Positions 56,086 to 64,000 of a stretch of DNA of 64,000 nt are shown here, piece by piece. Position 1 is the first letter of the stretch. Each line of letters opens with the position of its first letter. Made by a program: the position numbers and the translations under genes. Source of the stretch: Beroe forskalii. Its lineage: Eukaryota; Ctenophora; Nuda; Beroida; Beroidae. Below the pieces are notes generated by a model. It saw nothing but the letters and a program-made list of their open reading frames with translations, had not been told where the DNA came from and made no database searches. Location of the stretch: positions 1 to 64,000 of the forward strand of contig WFMF01000285.1 in the NCBI GenBank assembly GCA_011033025.1, in the 5' to 3' direction.

Positions 56086-56469
56086 ATCTGAAATAGAGTT
56101 ATGTTATTATGAATCACTATACCTATAGTGGTTAGAGGTTTTGATAAAAATGCTACCATTTTGATATCCCTTTCAACCCACAAATCCAGATCAAAATGAT
56201 CATATGTATATTTATATAATTTATAAAAAGTTAAAACTAAAAAGTTAAATGTAACTTTTAAACTTAAGCTGCAGCAGTCATACTATGTGCCTAACCTGGT
56301 GAGCTCAGAGGACATCCTTGCAGTATGGCATCATGTAAACAAGGAATCTAAAAACTGAGAGTCTGGGTCCACCATTGCTACTGTAACAGTGTAACAATAT
56401 ACATGATAATAGCCAAGTTATTCCTTAGTCTAGTGAGCCATAATTTACATCAGTAGATCAGTTAAACAA

Positions 56470-56625
56470 CACATGCTGGTTTCAACTGTACCTCACACTT
56501 TTGCCAACTATACCTTACAGTGTTGTCAACTTTACCTGACATTGGAGTCATTTTAACATCACACAGGTGTCAACCACTATACCGCAAACTGGTGTCAACT
56601 TAACCTCACACTGACCTGTGCTGTC
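56470..56625. repeat. Degenerate 22-24-bp repeat with GTGTCAAC core
   Basis: Six or seven imperfect units of the form GTCAACTTTACCTCACACTG (variants GCCAACTATACCTTACAGTG, GTCAACCACTATACCGCAAACTG). The last units contain ACTGGTGTCAAC. They form a third repeat family containing the GGTGTCA core, decayed. Confidence 0.6.
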
Positions 56626-58561
56626 ATCTACAAAGATGAAGAATGAAGATAAACAGGAAAAATCAGAAGTTCTCCAGACCCTTTTTTGTTCTTACCATGG
56701 CACAAAAAGAAAAATATTCTTAATAACTAGTAAATGTTGCCATCACTGGGAGTTGCCTTATACCTCTCCATCACAATAGAAGATATCAGTGTGCTGTCTG
56801 CTGTTTAATGGGTCTCTGGAGATGCTTGATGGGGAAGGGGTGAACTGGGATCCTCAAGAACTGGTGTGGAATGTAGCTGAAAAAGAAAGGGTGAGCTTTC
56901 CTGAAGGGTGAAGAAGGGAGGAAAGTAACAAAACTGCAAGCAAGAAAAGGGATCAAAGGGAACTTGCGATGAAGGGGGATGAGAGAAGGAAGAAGAGAGC
57001 CAAGGAAAGGGCAGCATGGTGTGATGTAAGGTGAGGAGGGTGATATCAGGGGGTCAGAAAATGGGGTGAAGTGGCACTGAGCAGGATGAGAGTCAGCTCA
57101 ATTATGCCTGATCATTAGGGTTGCCCAGGGTGCACCTAGCAGACCAAAGCTGCTGGAGGTTGGAACAGTACTTTGCTGGCTGCCTCTTGACACAAGATGT
57201 GTCAGGGACAAGACCACCCATCTAGAGTGTATGCTGGGCATATACTCACAGGGACCCCCTCTATTGATGCAATCAATTCCCCATGTATTGTGCCATTAAC
57301 TGTTTATAGCATAGTATTATCGTAAACAAAGCACCTTCACAATGTAAGCCTGTCCACTCATTTACCTACCCATGATGATGTAGATATCAATTGCCTATGT
57401 AATTGCTGAATTGTGATGCTGTCATAATCCGACATATTAACCAATGGTTGTGGGATATCAAGTGTGTTAAAATTGGGAAATTATAGGGAAAAGGAAAGGA
57501 ATTATTCTGTTTTGTATTTTAAATGTATTGTAATGTTGATAAAAAATAAATTTCTTTCAAAAAAAGCCTGGAAGTTTCAGATGGCCTTCAGGCCCACTTG
57601 AAATGCCATATCAAAGCATAAGTCATGTTGATTGTTGCTTGTCACACTCAAATTGCCAGAATGACCAGGATTCATCCCACAATCAGGATGCCACATCAGC
57701 CTGGCCTTAGTCCTCATGCTAGGCTTCAGAGTTCATTGCACTTGAAATACACATCAACCAGGCTTTGTGTCACTTGAAATGCCACTATAAGTAAGCTTTA
57801 TGTACTGTTGATATGCCTCCCTTCCATACACATTTTTAAGGCCATCCGAAACCCACAAGGTCTCTTGCTGTGTTCTATATGTCTCATAAATGAGTCTTCA
57901 TGCCACATTTTATATGCCCACCCAGCAGCCAATATGCCACATTTGATAAACCCACCCACCAGTCGTCATACCATACTCAATACATAAATAAGCCTGCCCA
58001 TGACATAAACCTACATACTCAGTATATCAGTCATAACATATCAGTTATGATGTTTATTAAACTTCAACCTCTTTCAATTCATACTCATTAAGCTCATTTG
58101 CCATGGCCACACTGGATAGGACATGATTGAAGTCTACCAATCTTCATGACAAGTCCAGTATGCCCCATTGAATTATAATATCACAATGGATGAGAACTTG
58201 GTATTCTGTAGTTGGTACAAACATCCACAGATAAAAGGAGGGAAGTCAATAACAATCACTTGGTCATATTTCAGTATTTCGTAGTGGTAAACTGCAAATT
58301 CTAATTTGGTAGTCATCACACAGTTTCAATGGCAAGAATAGCATGGTGCAAGGCACACTTCAATTAGATTTTGTCGAAAAAAACAAGACAAAATAGCTAA
58401 GACACACCAAACAAAAAACAGGAAAATTATGAAAATTGGCTATCTGTACTGGATTTAACACCTTAACATCAAAAGACTGTGCCATTTCACATGTATTGTT
58501 ATGCTGCACAGCAACACGTGTCCTGCCCAAGTGATGTCATTGCACTGAATTCTATAAAATA
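56626..58561. other. Intergenic, no gene supported
   Basis: Contains a purine-rich segment (56805-57017) whose minus frame is low-complexity Pro/Ser/Phe. Around 57580-57960 there are scattered CACTTGAAATGCCA and ATGCCACAT words, a much decayed repeat. No domain was recognised. The 5' exon of POLG2 may lie here but could not be located. Confidence 0.4.
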
Positions 58562-58712
58562 CATAGACATGCGCCTATCAGGTCCATTTTGGGATACTGC
58601 CCGAGGGCGTAAGCCCAAGGGATAATGTGGTTTTGGCCCAAGCCCGTAGGGTGAGGGTCTCAACCAATATGGACCCAATCAGGCAAGTGTCTATATAATA
58701 TATATATTATAG
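58562..58712. mobile_element. MITE B, copy 2 (opposite orientation to copy 1)
   Basis: The left end CATAGACATGCGCCTATCAG and the right end CAATCAGGCAAGTGTCTATA are inverted repeats. The interior CCGTAGGGTGAGGGTC matches copy 1 at 22552-22676 in reverse complement. The central hairpin differs (CCCGAGGGCGTAAGCCCAAGG). No ORF. Confidence 0.72.
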
Positions 58713-59744
58713 ACCCGCATGAAAACGTCAGAGGGTTCTATAAACCAGAATAACTTACAACACAACACATATTAAATTAACTAACAGAGGAAGGCGCTTA
58801 TCACCAAATGGAGTTTTCTGAAGACGAGAAATAATATAATCATTTTCAATGTTGTATCCTCGAAACTGGCAGTAAACCAGTGGTGTAAAGTAGATCTGAT
58901 TTGAATCCATTTTTGCATTCTTAGTGTTTTACTATGGGGTCCCCCTCAGTCAATGCTAAAAGCAATCAAGTTCAACATGACTTGCAACCTATTTGAATTA
59001 AAAGGAAATCTTTCTTCAAGACATCAATCTGCAAGACTTTTTTCCAACTCCGTACTTGAACACCAACATGATCCCTTTAGGTAATGCAATGTGGAGAGCA
59101 GTAGGATTCAAGTGAGTCACACCAAGATGAGTGGTATGCAGGCATCTTCAGTCCAATACCTACCTCAGCTTTCGATTTCGGGAATAATGAAACCAATAAA
59201 TTCTATATTTTGTAGCACATTACACAAATGATTAATCAATAAATTTCGTTTATTCTGAAGAAAATCAATACATATAATCAAAGAATATGATGTAGCACAG
59301 GTCAATTATACCAAGGTAGAATACATAATCTGATTTGTTTATTCTTACAACAATTGAGGTTCAGATAAGATAGTAAAGTAAAGTAAAGTAAGCATATTTG
59401 AATTAAAAAGAAATCTTTCTTCAAGAAATCAATCTGCAAGTAATCATAATGGTATTTAACCATATCTTATCTCAATTGGCTGGTCAATTGGCTGATCAAT
59501 TGGCTGATCATTGATCAATTGGCTGATCAATTGGCTGATCAATTGGCTGATCAATTGGCTGATCAATTGGCTGGCATATATTAAACACATTATACTGATA
59601 TAATATTTTAAAACTGAAATAATAAGGTAAAGTCAGGATATTTTTAAAACTGAATAAACATTATAAATAAAAACTGAATAAAATTTAATGAAATGCAACA
59701 CTTGGCACAATTAGATGTACACCTTTACCTCGGCAGATTGCTGG
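58713..59744. other. Intergenic with local repeats
   Basis: AT-rich DNA. The segment GAATTAAAAGGAAATCTTTC, followed by TTCAAGACATCAATCTGCAAG (about 58995), recurs almost exactly near 59400, a direct duplication of about 40 bp. No gene was seen. Confidence 0.45.
59473..59575 (+). repeat. 12-bp tandem repeat CAATTGGCTGAT
   Basis: About eight units of CAATTGGCTGAT, with one short ATTGAT interruption. Unit junctions create TGATCA and CAATTG palindromes. Confidence 0.93.
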
Positions 59745-60045
59745 TTTCCTGCATAGGACATAGGTGTGCGTAGGCGCCGTGCAACGCGAACGCAAACAGG
59801 TGCATAAACGCGACGCCCCTGGTTAGGGGAACTGGGAAGTTTTTAGCAAACTTGCTAAATTGTTTATCCCTGTTTGAGTTGCGCTTCCCCAGTTCACCAA
59901 ACTAGATGCTTACGCGCGGCCGGGCCTGGCCTACGAGGAGGAACGACGGCGCGCCGCGCGGAACTGGGCACTGGTTAGGGCAACTTCCCCAAAACAGTGT
60001 GTCCCGTAGGGAATCGCCGCGCGCGTACACACACCTATGCGGGCT
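59745..60045. mobile_element. GC-rich MITE with imperfect inverted ends
   Basis: The left end GACATAGGTGTGCGTAGGCG and the reverse complement of the right end (CGCATAGGTGTGTGTACGCG) match imperfectly. The interior is strikingly GC- and CpG-rich against AT-rich flanks. It holds a GGGGAACTGGGAAG / CTTCCCCAGTTCACC hairpin and repeated GAACTGGG. No ORF. Confidence 0.6.
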
Positions 60046-60074
60046 AAGAGTTAGGGATTAGCAAACAATTCTTG

Positions 60075-60235
60075 TCAGACGTTGCATGCCTTCGGCGGGT
60101 TGTCAGACGTTGTCGGCGGACGCGCGCGCAGGCGAAGGGGTCAGATAACGTCTGACAATCGGCGGGCGCGCGCGCCCGCCGAAGGCTTAGGGGCCAGACC
60201 TAGACACTCAGACAACGTCTGACAAAACAATTTGG
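60075..60235. repeat. GTCAGACGTT hairpin repeats and GC palindrome
   Basis: Five GTCAGACRTT/AACGTCTGAC words in both orientations, several paired as short hairpins (GTCAGATAACGTCTGAC). Between them is the perfect 20-bp palindrome GGCGGGCGCGCGCGCCCGCC at 60161-60180. The same hairpin with GGCGTAGGGGTCAGACAACG context occurs at about 42523-42548, indicating a small dispersed element. Confidence 0.65.
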
Positions 60236-60737
60236 CACGGCAATTTTGATGGATTACCAATCTGAATCAACATTTGGGATATATCATTGATAAAACCAAT
60301 CATTGTAAAATGTAAAAATTAGATAAAATAGATCGGGACATCACGGTACGGGTTAAAATAAGGGTCATTGAGGATCCAGATTGTGAAATTATGCATTTTG
60401 GGATGCTCGCAATCGCATTCGCAGCGTACCCCAGGTTCATTGACTTTTATTTAAACTCAAAGGTGTTTTATGTGCATAGGGTTTACTTTAGGAAGAACAA
60501 TCACTGATAGTGATAGGAAATACTATCATTTATTTCCTAAAAGATGAAACCGCTAAATTTGAGCAATCGCTGCCCTAAACCGAAATGTTAAAAATAAAAC
60601 ATGATAAACGCTCATATGAAAATAAATGAGTCGATTTCCAATTCCTATTAACTTCTCGGCCAGTTAATAGCCTTTCTTAATGTTCTGTTAGTGTTAATTA
60701 ATTAATCGAAAGTCCGCCACAAACAAGGAGTGCAATC

Positions 60738-63503
60738 TCATCGTCTTCGGAGTCTGCACACAAGACAGCTCCATGCGAACAAGCAAAGGAAACCACCAAT
60801 CAGAACGAGAGCGGGCAGGTGGGGCCACCAAACGTCGTCCTGAAAAAGCAAGTCAGTTAATCATCTTGATATGATACCACACGTTGTCCTTGAATAGCAA
60901 ATTGAAATAGCAAATTGAAATAATTAGATACCATACGTTGTCCTGAAATAGCAAATTAGTTTTTCACTCGGATAACACACGTTGTCCTGGAATGGCAAAT
61001 CAGTTAATCACAGTAATGCCACACGATGTCCTGAAATAGCAAATAAGTTCTAGAACAGCAATGAGCAAATGAATTTATCACTCCGATAGTGCTTAGACCA
61101 AGTGACAGAGTGCTGGGAAAGATAACTGATCATGTGATCACAGGTAATTTAACCTCTACAGATAAACAGAGCAGTTACCTTTATCGCAAAGTATCTCAGG
61201 ACATCGTCACCGGTGTGGAGCGAACAATCTGCAGGTGACTCGGCTTGACAGGCTGAAAAACACATAATTATTTAGATAATTAATTAACACTAACAAAGAA
61301 TGTACTTCTTGCATAGTACTATACAGTCTACATGTTGGATTGGAGTTCAGTTTCAGCATTACTATTTCAAGAGAAAGAGACTGAACAAGTTTGGCATGAA
61401 CTTACTGATGTTCGTGAGACCCCTGAATTCGTTGATCATGAGCATGTTGAAACCATATCTGAACCACGAAATGTACTTCACAGGCTCAAAGTACACTGGC
61501 GTTGACCTGGAACATGGAGAGTAAAATCATTTCAGTGGGTCCAAAAGTCGCATTGTATCACTATCAATTGAATTTGATCTGGACAGTGAAAATTCCTCTA
61601 TTGGTTGCGAGGTGAATCACTCGAACTTAAACCTCAATTTTTTTCAATTGGTATTATCACTTATCTGGAACCACAGTGAATTCACGTTCACTGATTGGAA
61701 AGTCCCAAGTACCCCCATTATCAGCCCCCCCCATGTATTTCTATTCGTCCCCACTTACTCTTCACTCTGATAGAGCCCTCCGAACAGGAATAACGGCATT
61801 ATAATAGGGGCTGTCAGAGCTCCAGCTATCGCAGCGTCTCCCGTCCATGTCGACAAGAACCAGCCTGGGAAAGAGAAATAGAGTAAATCATTGATTATAA
61901 CGCGACGAATTGGGAAGATGAAGTGTGCAATAAACTATTCCTGAATTTGAATAATAATTGCCTTTCTAATGATCTGCTCAAGATAAGAAATAAATCTGAG
62001 TTTTCCAACTCTCACCTAGTCCGGTTCCACACCAGGAGATACCGGCAATACCGACCACTGTGGTTAGGAAGGCTACGAAGTCGCACCGGAACCCTGAAAA
62101 GCAGAGTTATCCTCAACTGCATAGAGAATATTAGTCACTGGAAATCGAACTGTAATAATCAAGAGCCCCGATGAAAAGTCGTAAAAAACCCCGAACAGTG
62201 GATAGAATTAGAATTGTTTGGTATCTTTGCACAGTGGATAGAATTAGAATTGTTCGGTATCCGTGTACCTATCATGAAGTAGCAGACAGCCATAGTGATG
62301 AGCGCCAGTCCGAGCAAGTAGGGGATCTCAGCCAGTATCTTGGAGGTGAAGTAGGGCAGGGTGGAGTACATCCCGGTCTGATACTCCCGCTTCACTATGT
62401 GCAACTCACCCGGGATCGACTGAGAAGGCACTAGGTTAACAAAGATTATCATATTTGAAGGTGTAAGATCAGAAAATATAAATATTATTAGGTACTTTGT
62501 ATTCATCATTCGGGAGAAAGAGAATTAAGCAACCGAACCTACCATGGTTTGAATGACCACGTTTCCGAAAGTGAAGTAGACTATCAAGTTGAAGATCGCC
62601 CCCGATTTGTTCTGTGCCACGTGTTGGTCATTAAGAGTGTTGAAGTAGGCCAGGCCCATGAGTAGACCAACAATCTGAGGGGAGGGACACACTATAGAAA
62701 GTTTTAGGTAATTAAAACAACAAAATAAGTGAGCTTTGTTCACAAGAGATTTCATTCCAGAATCTATTCTGAAAACGGAATATGATCCTTACGATGGATT
62801 GCATGACTCTGGAACGGATGTATGCCGGGTTCCTTATCACGTTCTTCATGCTACGCTTTAAGTTCTCCACAACTTGGGTAGCGAGGGAAGACTGGACAGG
62901 CTTCAAACTGAAATTATGGATTTTTTGAGTTTTAATGAGAAAAACGGGGAGAATACACAAACACAACAATTTCCAAAACATAACGCATTTTAGCGGAAAG
63001 TGAGAGTAATGAAAAGTAAACTGAAGTCTACGTCTGGATTGTCCTCGGAATTGGATTCAAGTTGCTTCATCATTGATTTGTAGGTCTCTGACTCCTTGTA
63101 GAATTCTACCAAATGCTGCAATAAGAACATATCATCTTCGAATGCAATCGAAACGGTTCTCAAAGAAAGCTTCTCGTTCGTTTCAAGAAAATATAAATTT
63201 TAACCAGAAGTCTTCAGAAGATTTTCTTTAATGAAAATTGGACAATAAGCAGATTGGGGAAGATAACTAAATCGTCCGAGCGAGAAAGGAGCACTAGTTG
63301 GATTGCTGGAATGATTAGACTAGAGTACCTGGGCCCTTTCCCTGCAGGCCTCCTCCTGTCCAGGCCGGATAGCCAGGGTGAAGATGTAGTGGTCTGCAGG
63401 GTTGAAGTTAGCGTTGCAGGGGTAGCCAGCCTTCTGGAAGTGATCCAGCACGGACCCAGTCTCCCCAATGAACGCTATCTCTCCTTCTGTCACCAGACAC
63501 AAC
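60738..63503 (-). CDS. White-like ABCG half-transporter, 3' ten exons (partial)
   Basis: Minus exons: 63329-63503, 63032-63115, 62793-62900, 62543-62674, 62269-62419, 62016-62093, 61759-61864, 61406-61506, 61179-61252, 60738-60839 (stop TGA 60740-60738). All junction phases agree. The first visible exon is the end of the nucleotide-binding domain: LCLVTEGEIAFIGETG, GYPCNANFNPADHYIF and IRPGQEEACRERA. This order is characteristic of Drosophila White and its ABCG relatives. Then come the transmembrane segments (IVGLLMGLAYF; IFNLIVYFTFGNVVIQTM; LAEIPYLLGLALITMAVCYF; APIIMPLFLFGG). A Cys-containing extracellular loop (CQAESPADCSLHTG) follows, and a last helix ending in a basic tail CRLRRR. Half-transporters dimerise to move lipids or pigment precursors. 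The Walker motifs lie beyond the right edge. Confidence 0.9.
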
Positions 63504-64000
63504 CTGTAGAACGGACATAGAGGTACAGACGGCAACAGAAAATGGCATTAGCCCTATCAACCCTCCAACTACTTTATTATCAAGTTTTAGTCACTTGATA
63601 TATCCTTGTGCCTGACCAATGACCACCTTTACAGGGGAGGGGGTAAGGCAAACTTTGGCAAACTATGGCAAACTTTGGCAAACACTTTTTTTGGCAAACT
63701 CCAAAAAAAGTGGAAGCATTTGCCAAAGTTTGCCAAAGTTTGCCAAAAATAAAACACCTTTTCAGCCACTTTGGTAACACTTTAGGTTCCCATAATATGC
63801 TTTTAAAAGGTGCTGAATCGATTCCCAAGGTCCGTTTCACATTTTGACGTTATCCAGAAGCTGTAACAGAGACTACATCCACATTGAATAGAGTAGAAGG
63901 CTACAGTAACAAATACGATATTTCATTACCACTTACTATAAGTTTTATCTTTTTAAGTACTAAGTAATCCGATCAAACTGTTGTATGAAGCCCTAAAACC
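63504..64000. other. Intron of the ABCG gene
   Basis: Upstream of the exon starting at 63503 (acceptor CTACAG) lies intron sequence. No further ABCG exon was recognised before the edge. It contains the inverted repeat at 63646-63748. Confidence 0.55.
63646..63748. repeat. TTTGGCAAAC hairpin
   Basis: Three to four direct copies of AACTTTGGCA on the left face inverted TGCCAAAGTT copies on the right around CACTTTTTTTGGCAAACTCC. The arms are about 45 bp, imperfect. In the ABCG intron RNA this would fold into a long hairpin. Confidence 0.8.

Noticed and set aside
56805-57017. Candidate 5' exon of POLG2 or separate small gene
   Set aside because: The translation is low-complexity Pro/Ser/Phe from a purine tract, and no donor joins it in frame to the acceptor at 56088.

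Overview
The window looks like metazoan nuclear DNA, probably from a marine invertebrate; I cannot fix the phylum. Genes have GT-AG introns with consistent phases. The recognisable families are animal-type: a Polycomb RING/RAWUL protein, the mitochondrial polymerase gamma accessory subunit POLG2, a white-like ABCG transporter, a ten-finger C2H2 protein and a PLAC8-like protein. No bacterial-style operon, rRNA, CRISPR array or convincing tRNA was seen.

Layout. 1-542 (-): 5' end of a PLAC8-like gene running off the left edge. 1163-9310: a large 24-bp satellite array. 9313-10366: two other tandem families. 10367-12359: a GC-rich, homopolymer-ridden, badly degraded stretch. 12360-16471: the 24-bp satellite again, inverted and degenerate. 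16870-30628: no gene, but several non-autonomous transposons (a TA-target MITE with two copies, a 1.5-kb composite element, foldback and hAT-like MITEs). 30629-39094 (+): a nine-exon gene of unknown family, reconstructed with phase-consistent splices, 468 aa. 39095-44088: intergenic, with a dead Tc1/mariner-like transposase. 44089-51774 (-): a PCGF-like Polycomb gene whose large intron holds a 4-kb, near-perfect 24-bp array. 52697-54244 (-): C2H2 zinc-finger gene. 55144-56085 (-): POLG2. 56626-60737: intergenic with MITEs. 60738-63503 (-): the 3' ten exons of a white-like ABCG half-transporter; its start lies beyond the right edge.

The dominant theme is tandem repeats. The 24-bp unit is a 12-bp perfect palindrome (GACACCGGTGTC) plus a 12-bp asymmetric spacer. 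It has no stop codon in four of six frames, so it produces huge false ORFs on both strands. A related core (ACTGGTGTCA) recurs in a separate 22-bp intronic array and in several degenerate clusters. Another intronic array (30 bp) is built from a splice-acceptor sequence and ends exactly at the acceptor of exon 7 of the unknown gene.

The genes do not form an obvious pathway; they are ordinary neighbours on a eukaryotic chromosome. The best leads are the acceptor-derived minisatellite, the shared palindromic core of several minisatellites, a symmetric cassette exon inside the Polycomb RAWUL domain, and a filled/empty insertion-site pair that proves mobility of one MITE.
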